Origin: Sesamum alatum
Lineage: Eukaryota; Streptophyta; Magnoliopsida; Lamiales; Pedaliaceae
Length of the DNA stretch: 64,000 nt
Reading direction: 5' to 3'
Assembly: GCA_034509735.1 (NCBI GenBank)
Contig: JACGWO010000013.1
Span: 15,892,136-15,956,135, forward strand
This document shows positions 1 to 12,700 of the stretch, in pieces (position 1 is the stretch's first letter; each line of letters opens with the position of its first letter). The translations under genes were made by a program, and so were the position numbers. The notes under the pieces are model-generated. The model was not told where the DNA came from. It did no database searches and worked only from the letters and a program-made list of their open reading frames with translations.

Positions 1-2066
1 TGATACTTGAAATATTGAAATAATAATCTATTCCATTTTTTATTTTTTCTTTATTAAGTAATAACTTTAATATTTATTCCTCTTACGGTGTTAATTTTTG
101 TATTTCTATATATGGTGATTGCTTGATTTGTTTTTCTACAAGAAGGAATAGGTTTATTTGGTGTTAATGGTAAATATTGCTTTAAATATTTATTTGTATT
201 CTTTTACTTAATTTATCATTTGGTTTTTATCTGTTAAATATCTACTCTTTCCTATCTTTTATACACAAGTTTTTTGTTTCTATATATTATGATTTCATCC
301 ATTAATTTTGTTTTTATAGTTTACTTTTGTTGTTCTTTTTCATATTTTATTTTTTAAATTGTTTTTTCTACAAGAATGAACATATTATTTAGCCTTAATG
401 GGTATTAAATTTCGTTTAGTATTTATTTTTTATGATTCTACTTAATCATGCCATTTAGTCTTTATTTCTGTTGAAATATCTATCATTTGTTTATTTTATG
501 CACCAATTTTATATGTATATATATCATCTTTTAAAATTTTATTCTACAGTTTAAATATGTTGTTCTTTTTCAAATTTTATTTTCTTAACAAGAAGGGGCA
601 AATTTATTTAGTGTTTATAGGTACATATTGAGATAATAATGTCTATCATTTTCTTGTGTTTTCTTTATTAAATAATAAGTTTAATATTTATTACTGTTAT
701 GGTGTTAAAATTTCAGATTCATATGGTGATTGCTTGATTTTGTTTTTATACGAGACGGAATAGATTTATTTGGTGTCAATGATAATATTTTTATTTTAAC
801 ATTTATTTGAAATATTCTATTTGATTTGACATTTAGTTTTTGTATCTATTTAAATATTTAATCTTTTGTATCTTTTATACACCCTTTTTTTTTTGTCCAT
901 ATATTATAGTTTCATCCATTAATTTGTTTTTATAGTTTAATTTTGTTGTTCTTTTTCATATTTCATTCTTTTTAGTTTTTGTTTTTCTACAAGAGCAAAC
1001 AGATTTATTTAGCATTAATTGCTACATATTTCGTTTAACATGTATTTGTATGATTCTACTTAATCTGCCATTTAATTTTTATTTATGTTTAAGTATTTAC
1101 CCGTTGTTTATTATGCACCAATTATATATACATATATATTATCATCTTTTCAATTTTTAATCTACAGTTTAATTTTGTTGTTCTTTTTCAAACTTCATTT
1201 TTTTTACAAGAAGCATATTTCATTAGTGTTAATAGGTATATATTTATTTATATGGTATGATTCTACTTAATTCATCGGACATTTAATTTTTATTTCTATT
1301 TAAAATTTACCTATTTCTATATTTTTATACACTATTATATATATTATAGTATCATCCGTTAAATTTTTATTTTTAAGTTTAGTTTTGTTGTTCTTTTTTG
1401 TTTTACAAGGTGAAAAGAATGAATATATTAATTTCTCGAACTATGAATATGATTCTACTAAATCTATGATCATATGGTTTCTAAATCTTTATATTTTCAT
1501 GTAAATAGTTGTATTTTTATGTGTGTGTAATTCGAGCTCTTTTCAAAAAAGGTCCACACGGTTGTTTGAATTTTATTTTCTTCTTTGTATATTTTAATTT
1601 AATAAAAAGTTTTATAGAGATGTGTTAAATTAATAATAAATATAGAGGTTAATTCAATAAAATTTTAATATTAAATTTTTAAATATTTTTAGTTATTCAT
1701 AGTAAAACAATTATAAAATTTCTTTTTGAACTTTGAGATATTAAATCTTTTTAGTTCATTGTACTAAATAATTAAAATTCTCACTACCAATATATTAAAT
1801 TTTTGAGATATTTATTTGTATGTTTCGTAATATTAAAATAAGTATAATTTTTTAATATTTTAATTTTATAAATGAGAGATCATCAAAAATCAACCGACGT
1901 GCAATTTTTTCGGAGAAAAAATATCTCTTTGAATTTTTGAAAAATTAATTATATTATTATAAACACTTTTTACTTTTGTAATTGATCGAACGAAGAAAAA
2001 TAATTAAATAATTGAAAACCTCAAAGTTTACTAAGTTTGTAAAAGTTTTGCAACATATATATAAAT
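1..2066. other. AT-rich intergenic DNA, no gene seen
   Basis: The stretch is very AT-rich with only short chance reading frames. I see no splice-like structure and no conserved protein. Its main content is the diverged tandem duplication listed separately; from about 1500 on I see nothing I can name. Confidence 0.6.
20..1300. repeat. Diverged tandem duplication, about 614-bp period
   Basis: The block starting near 61 (ataactttaatatttatt) recurs near 675 (ataagtttaatatttatt), and the following landmarks come in the same order in both copies: a 'atatggtgattgcttgatt' word, a 'tacaagaaggaata'-like word, 'gttgttctttttca' and 'tgcaccaatt'. Within each unit the 'tttttctacaagaa' word recurs at roughly 240-bp steps. 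A diverged single copy of the same family is at about 24240-24440. There is no coding content. It is probably an old repeat or part of a decayed element. Confidence 0.6.
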
Positions 2067-2559
2067 AGGATTAAATAAAATTTTTGTTCTGTATTTTTTG
2101 CATTTTGGCATTTTAGTCCTTTATCTTTCTAGGGTAGCAAATAGGTCCTGTAATTTTTTAATTTTTTGCGATTTTGGTCCTTTCGTCGCCGGAGTTTGCA
2201 AGTGTTGGCCGGAGAATTTTTTTAATTTGGGGCTTTTCTTCCCATTGGTCAATTTAATGGACCAAAATCATGAAAAAGTAAAAGTTACAGGACTTATTTG
2301 CTATCCTAGAAAGATAAAGGACTAAAATGCCAAAATATAAAAGATACGGGACGAAATATGGTTCCATGCTGGCAGGAATTGACCAATGAGAATAAAAGCC
2401 CCAAATTAAAAAAAATCCGGCAACATTTCCAAACTCCGGTGACTGAGGACCAAAATCACAAAAAATTAAAAAGTTACAGGACTTATTTGCTACCCTAGAA
2501 AGATAAAGAACTAAAACGCCAAAATACAAAAGATACAGGACGAAAAATAAATTTAACCC
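2067..2559. mobile_element. Inverted-repeat MITE (GGTCC-rich class), copy 1
   Basis: The ends are long imperfect inverted repeats: the left reads GGATTAAATAAAATTTTTGT and the reverse complement of the right reads GGGTTAAATTTATTTTTCGT. The flanks are tatataaat (2058-2066) and taaataaat (2560-2568), an 8/9 target duplication. The interior repeats words such as 'ttttggcattttagtcctttatctttctagg' in both orientations, so the whole element can fold. There is no coding capacity. A 9-bp duplication suggests a non-autonomous Mutator-type element; that superfamily call is inference. Confidence 0.7.
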
Positions 2560-3179
2560 TAAATAAATATGATGAAAAGAAAACTTATTTTTTTAATTAA
2601 ATAATAATAAATAAAAGAATTTATAAACACAAAATATCAATGTATTTTTTATTGTCATAAAATAAGGTAAGAATTAATAGTTGAAAATGAAAATTTGATG
2701 AATGAACTTTCTGAATTTAAGAATAATTTAATAATTTTTCGAAGTATAACAACATATTGCAAGGGGATTGTAGTAACTTCTTAGTTTTTAACTTGAATTT
2801 AGCTCATTCTTTTGATAAATGAGAGAAAATCTTATCTTGTAATTCACTTTTTAACAAAAAAAAGAAAAAAAAGAAAATAATCTACATATTAGTAAGTTAG
2901 TACATTTGAACTTTTTAGTTCACTTCATGCAAAACATGAACTATAGAATAATTAATTATTTGAGTTTTTATGGAGATAAAGTTTCATATTTTATCCTTTC
3001 AAAGTCACTATGAGACATACATCCGCCGTTTATACTTTATATTGTTTTTATTGCTTCAAAAAATCCAAAAAATTGAATAGGGAGTAGTATGGTTTTCAAA
3101 TTGCTCGAAGGCTACAGCATATTAGCACGACTCATTTGTTAATTTTTTTTTTGTTATAACTTAGTAGTTATAATTGCAT
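2560..3179. other. AT-rich intergenic DNA, no gene seen
   Basis: No conserved reading frame, RNA gene or element boundary is visible between the MITE and the CACTA terminus at 3180. Confidence 0.5.
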
Positions 3180-3915
3180 CACTACAATAAATGCGGGAAT
3201 TGAAATGGTAATAGGAACGATTATTTTAACTTTTGGAACGGTAAATAGTTCACTGGATCCATTTGGACTGTTATTAGGAACGGTTCAGGAACGGGAGGCT
3301 ATCCGTGGCAATAAGAGGCGATCCTAATAGTTAGGAACGGTAGCAGGGTGATCGTTCCAATTTGGGGACGGTTTTTGGCATACAATCTTTATACCGTTCC
3401 TAATTAGCTCTGTATGTATGAATTTATAATTTTTGCATTTAGAACACCTTATAAATTTTTGGAACGGTCATATCAAAATTAAATCGCGCAATTAGGAACG
3501 GATTAGAACACGTTTTGGAATTATCAGCATAAGTTGTAGATACATTTTAGAATTGTTTCTGGAATACGTATTGGAAACGGTACGGGATACAAACTAGGAA
3601 CGGTAACTGGAATACAGTGTGTCGCGGGCATTGGGAACGATTTTTGTACTCCTAGTTGGAATACGACATTGGATCGGTTTTTGGTATTGTCTTTAGAACG
3701 AAAGCTTAACCACGTAAGCATTGATTTTGGAATACATCTAGGAACGGTCTGTCCAGAGTTTGGAATTCATTTTTACCCACTTTTAGGAACGATTGGCATC
3801 TAAATTTGGAATTGTTTGTTGCTCGGTAATAGAAACGGTAACAGATTTAAAACAGTCAAATATTGGAACGATTTTAGGCGCTCAATGGTCGTCTAAAGTA
3901 CCGTTCCTAACTAAT
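3180..3915. repeat. CACTA A 3' subterminal repeat array (GGAACGGT motif)
   Basis: About a dozen copies of GGAACGG/GGAACGA lie here, mainly on the plus strand, plus CCGTTCC on the other. In En/Spm elements, subterminal short repeats are binding sites for the TnpA protein. The same motif fills both ends of copy B, so it is the likely binding site for this family (inference). Confidence 0.75.
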
Positions 3916-4109
3916 GAATTATTAATTTTTTTATAGTAATAACTAATATCATTAAAATATAAATTAAATTATTAATAATATTTTTTATTTTGATTTTATA
4001 ATTAATATTTAAATATGAAAAAAAATACATAATTTAGAAATAAAAATTGTATTAAATACGAATATTATCAAATTTAATTACAAAAAAAATAAAAAAGTAC
4101 TAAATCTAC

Positions 4110-5643
4110 TCCTCGTCCCCATCATCCTCGTCCATCTCGTCAACATCTGAAAGGGGGGGTCTCTAGGAGGCCGTGATGGGCTGGGCCCAGAGTGATTGGT
4201 CTGTAGGGCCTTCATCATGCCCATCATCTCCATCATCTCCTTGAGGCAGACCATCCGACCCTCCAGCTTAGACAAAGGCGCTAGCGCTGGCGGTGGTGAT
4301 GGCGAGGTAACTGTCTGGTTGAGAACCAGGGCCTCAGACCCAAGACCGAATACTTGGCCCTTGTTCCTGCCCCCGACCGCAGCCAGCCACATCTCCTACT
4401 TGGTCTGCGCCACCGAGCCCTCTGATTCGGCCGGAGGATCCCCAGGATTGGCCGTGGCCTGAGACTGGTGATCCTCCATCAACTTCTGGAACGTTTCCTG
4501 CAAAAATAGTTAGAATAAATTAGAATATTTTCAAACATTAAAAAAAATAAATTAGAATATTTAAAGTACAACTTACCGCCACCAACTCTGCCCTCGGTCC
4601 GCTCCAACCACCATCGGCCTTCTTCTTGTAGCATTCTGGAGAATAACTCCATCTGCTTCACTGGCCGGCCAAGCTGCTCCTCCTGTAAAAAGAAATGGGA
4701 AACAATTATTACCATTTTAATTTAATAATAATAAATACTTGAAATTATATTAAATATCTTACCAATTTTCGCTTGTTCATACTGATGGAGACAGATCCCC
4801 TGCGGTACACAGTAGCGGATGCGGTTGGGTGGGCGTCTGGTTTGCCTTGTTCTTCACGCACTCCTCCTTGAACTCCAAGGACTCCCAGTACAAGCTGCCA
4901 CCAGACCTTATTCGCCAGCCATAGAGGCTTCTACAGGGACTGTCTGGCAAGGACGAACTTCTTCCTGAGGAACTTCCCCGCCCAAACATGGAAGATCTTG
5001 AACATCAACTCGTCGTTGGCGTCCCATCAGTACGTCATCTGTATTAAATATATATATATATATATATCAGAATTTAGATTGTTAAAATATTTAAAATTAA
5101 AATTTAATTGTCGTTACCTTCAAACTCTCAAACCAGAAATGCTGGTGCTCTGGCGGCACCTTGCGCAAACTACCCCAAGGATGGGATAGTGTCCTCGCAC
5201 GACCGCATACATGCGCTCGTGTATCTTTCGATCCCTCCTGAAATTATATAATAATTAGTATGACATAAAAATAATAATTTAAATTACAAAAAAAAAATTT
5301 AAAAATATAAAATATACCTCACGTCGGCAAGTGTGATGTACTGGCGCGCGCATGGTGGCGGGAGTGGTGGGGCCGGTGGGGATGGTGGTGGTGGGGCAGC
5401 CCATGGACGGGCCGGATCGACCGCCGGTTCGGTAGTGGATAGTCCGACACCTTTCTCGACGGGTGCAGCGGTAGACGGGACCGGGCTGATCCGGCGCAGA
5501 TGCTGCAGGTGCCTACTCTGCCGGTGGTGGTGGTCGGAACACTGCTTCCCCATCCTGGGAAGCAACATCAGCCGGTGGTAAGGCCGGTGAGCTGCGACGC
5601 GGCCACGTCCACCTCCTCGAGGTGGAAAATCCCGACCGAACAT
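4110..5643 (-). pseudogene. TnpA-like plant transposase (Transposase_24 type), copy A
   Basis: This is the minus-strand counterpart of the 15370-16970 gene in copy B, with the same multi-exon layout. The first exon (5643 to about 5300) opens MFGRDF and runs into a proline-rich tract, ending with ARQYITLADVR at a splice donor. Later exons at about 5110-5240, 4770-5020, 4565-4685 and 4110-4500 align with the matching exons of copy B, including the EEQLGRPVKQMELFSR segment. Frames disagree between exons and stops occur, so it is probably not functional. TnpA-type proteins bind subterminal repeats and assist TNP2 in excision. The family call rests on the neighbouring TNP2 and on the residues of this segment. 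Confidence 0.65.
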
Positions 5644-7140
5644 GATCTACAATTTTTTTTAAATTATTAGTCGTTATGAATTGAAAAAATAATCATGCAA
5701 ACTACATCCTAAAATTATTATATACTAAGTCCCAAAAATTAATACTAAAAGTTTTCCTACAATATTGTTTAAATCCTAAAATTATTTTGTAACACACAAA
5801 TTGACGCTTAATTACACTAAATCCTTCTATTTTTTCCTATATATATATATACTAAACTCCAATATTTGACCCTAAAATTGCACTAAATCTTTCTATTTTT
5901 CTAATATATTTATACTAAATTCCAAAATTTGACACTAAAATTGCAATAAATCCTTGTATTTTCCTATATATTTATACTAAATACTAATATTTGCCTATAT
6001 CCTTACAGAATATTATAGAAAATTACCCAAATTTGTTAAAAATACATCATTTTAAAAATTACATAAAATTTTGAAAATATTTTAAATTTGTAGAAAATGA
6101 CATAAATTTTTTAAATATTCAGAAAATTATCAGAAAAATCACCAAAAATTTTAAAATTACACAATTTTTTCTTAAAATTTGTGAATTTTCATAATTTTGG
6201 AAATTTACATTAAAATTCTGGAATTTATTCAAATTTACAGAAAATGACATTAAATTGTAAGAAAATGTTCGAATTTTCAGATTTTTAAAAAATACACAAT
6301 TTCTAGTTTTTTAAACAGAAGTTTTTTTGAAATTTTTAATAATATTATTAGATTTTTAATAATAATTTTTTTTGAATTTTTTTTGAAATTAACAAAAACC
6401 AAACATAACAATTACAGATTAATTACAAAATTACAAAAACCAAAACATGACAATTACCAGATTAAAAATTTAACAAAAAACCAAACATCACCAACAGGAG
6501 TTGCATCAAAAATTAACAAATGTCAAATTACACAAAAAATTACAACTACATTACAATAATTAACAGTAATTACAGAAAATACATGATAATTACAGATTAA
6601 TTACAAAAAATTATAGAATAATTACATAAATTATTGAAAATTACAAACTAAATCCCCTAACTAACAAAAAGTACATAAAAATCCTTCAATACACAAATTA
6701 CATAAAAAACACCGTTACTATACATAAATTTCAAAAAAACATTACAGAAAAATTTTAATGAAATAAAAATTAAAGAGGATTTTTCCAAACCCTACTTGGT
6801 AGTTTGAGGCTCGCAGACGGTGGGCGGCAACGGAGGCGATGGACGACGGTGGTGGTGGTGCGCGTCAGTGGTGGCAGAGGTAGGGGGTGGTGGTGCGCGT
6901 CAGTGGTGGCACAGACGGAGGGTGGTGGTGCGCGTCAGTGGTGCGCGGAGGGTAGTGGAGTGACAAACGAAGGATGTTGGAGGCACAGGCGGAGGGACGG
7001 TTGTAGGAGGCAGAGGCACAGAGATTTGAGAGAGAGGCGGAGGGTGGTGGTGGGCGGCGGAGGGAGAGAGATTTGAGAGAGATTGACAGTGAGAGATAGA
7101 GAGGCAGAAAAATTTAAGGAAATCGACCAAGGGTTTAATT
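5644..7140. other. AT-rich interior of CACTA A between its two genes
   Basis: The region is low-complexity with repeated 'aaattacaaaaa' and 'aatttt' words. It corresponds to 13.9-15.3 kb of copy B in inverse orientation. A GC-rich patch at about 6800-7100 matches the leader at about 13880-14110 in copy B. Reading frames over this patch are Gly/Arg or Pro/Ser low-complexity and are not credible genes. Confidence 0.6.
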
Positions 7141-7215
7141 TATATAAGAATTTTGGAACGATCGACATTGTACCGACCATTCCTAAGTCCGGTCCAAAAA
7201 AGTAAAACGATAAGA

Positions 7216-8457
7216 CGTTGTGGATTCGATGGGCCAAGGATCACCATCGTTAGGAACATATACTCAGACTTCATGCACATTCTCGGTGGGAGATTGTACA
7301 GTGTAAGTATCACGGGCCAACATGAGTAAGTTTTACCATACTGGCCGTGCGGTGCAAACCCATCTGTGCATAACCCAAGTCTAACATTACGATGCTCAGC
7401 TGCAAAATCAGGATACGGCCGGTCAAAATACTTCCAAGCCTCTACATTGGACGGATGACACATGGATCCTTCCTCCGTCTGATGGCTCGCATGCCAAGTC
7501 ATATGCTCTGTTGTGGCCTCCGACGCATACAACCTCTATAGCGAGGGGTAAGCGGTAGATACCTAAGAATGGCATACGGGGACTTCTTGCGTTCAGGATT
7601 TCTGTCCCTGGTGGACTTATACCTAGCGTCTCCACAGAACTTGCAATATTCCAAATCAATATCGTCCTTCCAGTACAACATGCAACCGTTTTTGCAAGCA
7701 TCAATCTTTTGAACTGGTAAACCAAATTCTCTTATCAATTTTTTCCGTATTGTAATAATCGGAGGGAAAAGTGTGAATCGCGGGGCATTATAGTATCAGC
7801 CCACTGGCATAACCGATCATATGTATGCTCGAAAAAACCCCCTTCGGCCTTGATATTCACCAAAGAAGCAATTGACACCAACTGAGAGGTGGTGCAGCCG
7901 TTCCAAAACGGTTGGTCCGCAGCATGAACTACATAAAAAAAATGGTCTGACAAGCCAGACACATAATCATAGGGCCCGAATCGTAATATGAACTAGGACC
8001 CACATCATATGGATAATACCGAGTACCATCATCAGTCGGTCACTCCTGGTTGTACGAAGACCAGAAAGACGGCCCTGGCGGCAATCGAATACCATCCTCT
8101 GCGCCAATCCATCTGAGCCGCATCACCCCAATGCGAACTGTCCTCCTCCTGAACGGGTGGCGTTTGCTGCTGCTGCACAGGGGACGCTGTCAATGCTTGA
8201 AAGTATTCCTGCATCCTCTCCTCACCATGCGAAGTCCAATTATAATACTCTGGCATAAACCCTTTCATACACAAATCAAAATTTACCTCGTCTGGTGTTT
8301 TGAACCGTTCGTTTTTGCACTTCCGGAAGGGACACTTGATCTTGTCCCCGTCCATATATACACACTGAGACTGGGCCCATTCTAAAAATGTTGTAACACC
8401 GTCCTCAAACTCCGGCGTCACACCCAGGACGTCTCGGTCATACATCCATTTCCTCAA
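7216..8457 (-). pseudogene. TNP2-type CACTA transposase, N-terminal fragment
   Basis: The fragment starts at ATG 8457 with MRKWMYDRDVLGVTPEF and continues through the transposase-associated domain (a Cys-rich segment near CPFRKCKNERF). After a frame change near 8030 it goes on through PYDYVSGLSDHFF, IDACKNGCMLYWK and a Cys-rich YCKFCGDARYKS segment. It breaks off near 7216 within the piece that in copy B reads PWAHRIPN, so the catalytic core is gone. There are at least two frame changes. The TNP2 identity is clear from the shared segments and the CACTA setting. Confidence 0.8.
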
Positions 8458-8774
8458 CTATCTTAACATGATTGGTCCTACGTATAATTCACAACACTAC
8501 GTAATTAAATGATGAGAATATTATATATATATATATATATATAACTAATAATTACATAAATTTTTGCATACTTACCTGAGCAAAACACCTAGCGATATCA
8601 ATGCAAAATTTGCGCACGTAACTGACATATATGTTCGATTTTTCTTATAAAGAATCAAGGGGGAGTTACAATAAAATGAGTTGGAGAGTAATTATGAGAC
8701 AATGAGAAAGAAGGGGGGACATATATATAGAAAATATTGACGGGCATTGGAATATTATTTGGAACACAAAACTA
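8458..8774 (-). promoter_or_regulatory. CACTA A 5' leader/promoter remnant
   Basis: On the minus strand this piece aligns closely with 9400-9720 of copy B. Both share 'atatatatgtcccccttctt', 'ctccaactcatttt', the 'aaaaatcgaacata' word and 'ttaggtgttttgctcaggta', the last being an intron donor-like site. It is therefore the 5' untranslated and promoter-proximal region of copy A. Confidence 0.6.
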
Positions 8775-9440
8775 CACTACAAAAAAAATACCGGTAATAG
8801 GAACGGTAAGGTACGACCGTTCCAGTTACCGTTCCACGTAGGAATGGTGGTAGGGACTGTTGTGGAACGGTAAACCGTTTGATGACGTCAGAGTCGTGCT
8901 AATAGAAATACAAATTAATAGGAACGGTCGCACGTTCCTATTCGAGTGCCAAACATAGAGTGCCAATTTGTACACCTATAACCGTTCCTAAAGGGGACCT
9001 GATATATTTTGGACCTCAATTTGGAACACATGTGTGAGATTTTGGAACGGTAGGCGGACCGAGAAAGCTCACCGTTACTGTGTGTGTGCCAAAGACCGTG
9101 TCTATTTTGGACCGGTTGCCCTACCGTTCCAAACATGTAGTCCTACAGGAGGCCCTTTTTACGCCATGGGAAAAAATGTGATGCAATTACCGTTCTAAAT
9201 TACGGGTATATAGTAAGTGAAGTTGTGTTACAAGTACCGGTCCAAAATGTAATCCAAATAGAAACGGTCAGTTTTTCTTGTGCCTGATACCGTTCCTAAT
9301 ATGCTCTAACGGCTATATTACAACGGTAACTTTACCGTTCCTGTTACCTCTCCTGAGACCGTTCCTTAATCTGGAACAACGGTTATATTTTAACGGCTAG
9401 TTTTGTGTTCCAAATAGTAATCCAATGACCGTTCCAATGA
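8775..9440. repeat. CACTA B 5' subterminal repeat array
   Basis: GGAACGG and CCGTTCC occur more than a dozen times in both orientations within about 650 bp. A small inverted symmetry is visible where the two orientations alternate. This fits the TnpA-binding subterminal region known for En/Spm elements. Copy A has no equivalent because its 5' end is lost. Confidence 0.75.
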
Positions 9441-9726
9441 TTTCTATATATATGTCCCCCTTCTTTGTCATTGTTCTTATACTTACTCTCCAACTCATTT
9501 TGTATTTGTAACTCCCCCCCTTGATTGTTTATACGAAAAAATCGAACATATCAACTACCGAGCCCGAATTTTTGTATTGATATCGTTAGGTGTTTTGCTC
9601 AGGTAAATATGCAAAATTCTGTTATTTTTGCATATATATATATATATATAATTTACTCTTGTCATTTAGTTGTGTTGTTGTGAATTATACGTAGGACCAA
9701 TCATGTTAAGACAGTTGAGGAGAATA

Positions 9727-12700
9727 GATGTATGATCGAGACATCCTGTGGGTGACGCCGGAGTTTGAGATGGTGTTACAACATTTTTAGAATGGCCCAG
9801 TCTCAGCGTGCATATATGACGGGGACAAGATTAAGTGTCCCAGCCGGAAACTGCAAAAAACGAACGGTTCAAAACACCAGAGGAGGTAAATTTTGATTTG
9901 TGTATGAAAGAGTTTATACCAGAGTATTTACAATTGGACTTCTCATGGTGAAGGAGAGGGTGCAGGAATACTTTGAAGCATTGACAGTGCCCCCTGTGCA
10001 GCATCAACAAACGCCACCGTTCAGGAGAAGGGTAGTTCGCATTGGGTGATGCGGCTCAGATGGATTGGGCGCAGAGGATGGTATTCGATGCCGTCGGGCC
10101 GTCATTCTGGTCTTCGTACAACCAGGAGGGACCGACTGATGATGGTACTCGGTATTATCCATCTGAGGTAGGTCCCAGTTCATATTACGATTCGGGGCCC
10201 TATGATTATGTGTCTGGCTTGTCAGACCATTTTTTTTGATGTAGTTCATGCTGCGGACCAACCTTTGTGGAATGGCTGCACCACCTCTCAATTGGCGTCA
10301 ATTGCCTCTTTAGTGAATATCAAGGCCGAAGGGGGTTTTTCCGAGCATACATATGATCGGTTATGCCAATGGGCTGATACTGTAATGCCCCTCGATCACA
10401 CTTTTCCCGCCGATTATTACAATACGAAGAAATTGATAAGAGAATTGGGTTTACCAGTTCAGAAGATTGATGCTTGCAAAAACGGTTGCATGTTGTACTG
10501 GAAAGGACGATATTGATTTGGAATATTGCAAGTTCTGTGGAGACGCTAGGTACAAGCCTACCAGGGACAGAAATCCTAAACGCAAGAAGTCCCCGTATGC
10601 CATTCTTAGGTATCTACTGATTACCCCTCGGCTGCAGAGGTCGTATGCGTCGGAGGTCACAGCAGAGCATATGACTTGGCATGCGAGCCATCAGACGGAG
10701 GAAGGATCCATGTGTCATCCGTCGGATGCAGAGGCTTGGAAAGCATTTTGACCGGACGTATCCTGATTTTTGCAGCTGAACCAAGGAATGTTAGACTTGG
10801 ATTGTGCACGGATGGGTTTGCACCGCCACAGTTAGTATGGTAAAAACTTACTCATGTTGGCTCGTGATACTTACACCGTACAATCTCCCACTGGAATGTG
10901 CATGAAGTCTGAGTATATGTTACCTAACGATGGTGATCCCTGGGCCCATCGAATCCCAAACGTCTTATCGATGTCTACTTGGAGCCGTTGATCGAGGAGT
11001 TGCAGAATTTATGGCATGTGGGTGTACGTACGCACGATACTGCGACAAACCAGGCATTCATGATGCATGCCGCATGGATGTGGACAGTGAACGACCTTCC
11101 TGCTTATGGTATGGTGTCTGGATGGAGTACCGCCTGTGTTATGGGGTGTCCAGTTTGTATGGAGGACACACGGGCATTCTATTTACAGCACGGTCGGAAG
11201 GCATGCTATTTTGACTGCCACAGGCAATTCCTACCACCGGGTCATCCTTATCGCAGGAACAAGAAAGACTTCACTAAAAAATCGAATAGAGAGGAAGGTT
11301 GCACGTCCGAGGCTGACTGGAGAACAGATCCGAACCCGTGTTGATGCATTTAGTGTTGCTGTCGAACAACCGTTGAGTGAACCAGAAGGCTACGGTGTCG
11401 ACCATAAGTGGACGAAGAAAAGCATATTCTGGGAGCTTGAATACTGGGGGGCGCATCTGATGCGACACAATCTTGATGTCATGCATATTGAGAAGAATGT
11501 GTTCGATTATATATTCAATACTATGATGGACATCAAGGGGAAAACGAAGGACAATCTGAATGCACGGAAGGATCTGAAGATCATATGTAATTGGCCGGAG
11601 CTTGAGGTGGACGAAAGGAGACTGAACGTGATGCCCAAGGCGGTATATACACTGACGAAGGAGCAAAAGAAGAAGATATATGAGTGGATTCGTTGTCTTA
11701 AGTTTCCTGATGGGTATGCCTCTAACTTGGCCCGTTGCATCGACCTGAAGGAGTTGAGGATGCACGGCATGAAGAGACATGATTGTCATGTTTTCATGCA
11801 AAATTGATTCCGGTTGCTTTCCGTGAAATGCTTCCAGAGCACGTGTGGGGGGCCTTGACGGAAGTCAGCCTTCTATTCTAGATCCTATGCTCAACAACAC
11901 TAAACGTGGCCAAGGCAAAAGAATTGGAAGATAGTGTAGCCGTCATCATGTGCAATCTCGAGAAAATTTTTCCTCCTTCCTTTTTTGACTCAATGGGACA
12001 TCTAATTGTTCACCTTCCATATGAAGCGCGCGTTGGGGGCCCCGTGCAATACAGGTGGATGTACCCATTGAAAGGTAATTAAATAATTAATACTGTTAAA
12101 TATATACTTATTATTTGCATTTTAATAAATTGTCATATGAATAGATTCCTACGCGATTTGAAGAAAAAGGTGAAAAATAAAGCACAGGTCAAGGCGTCAA
12201 TTGTAGAGGCTTATATTATCGAAGAAATCGAACTTTTCTCCTCGCACTACTTCGAACCGCACATTCTGTGCAAGCGAAACAGACCCGGTCGGAGCGATGA
12301 TCTCACGAGCAACGATGATCGAATTGTTCAGTCCATTTTCAATTACCCAGGCCGAGCAAGTGGAGCCTCGAAGAAGAGATGGCTGAGCGGGGAGGAACTT
12401 CATGCTATCGAGACATACGTCTTGTGTAATTGTGAAGTAGTTGCACCGTACTACGAGTAAGTGTCTAAACAAACGTAATTATCTCGTACGAATCATTTCA
12501 ATTTCAATTACATGTATATTTATAACTATCAGTTTTACTATAACAGGTCATTCCTGAATGAACTTTTCGAGCAACACAATTCGGAAGACCCGATAATTGA
12601 TCAACTAGTGGTGACACAATTCAAGGATTGGTTCAAGGCTCGTGTAAGTATCATCGATTTGTTGTAATTACCGCGATATGCTCATGAATTTGTAATCAAT

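Larger units (their letters stand above)
3180..8774 (-). mobile_element. CACTA (En/Spm) transposon copy A, internally deleted, 5' end missing
   Basis: The element starts with the CACTA terminus CACTACAATAAATGCGGG at 3180, which mirrors the right end of copy B. On the minus strand the order is promoter/5' leader (about 8460-8770), a TNP2-type transposase fragment (about 7216-8457), then a TnpA-like gene (about 4110-5643) and the 3' terminus at 3180. Compared with copy B it lacks about 2.4 kb of the transposase core and the DUF4218/DUF4216 region. Its 5' terminus is absent: homology stops at 8774, exactly where the 5' CACTAC end of copy B begins. It is defective by its own sequence. Confidence 0.85.

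Noticed and set aside
1085..1270. 61-codon hydrophobic frame
   Set aside because: Phe/Ile/Tyr-rich product of AT-rich DNA inside the tandem repeat; not conserved in the sister unit.
6804..7237. Gly/Arg-rich and Pro-rich frames in CACTA A
   Set aside because: They are low-complexity and equivalent to the untranslated leader patch at 13880-14110 in copy B.
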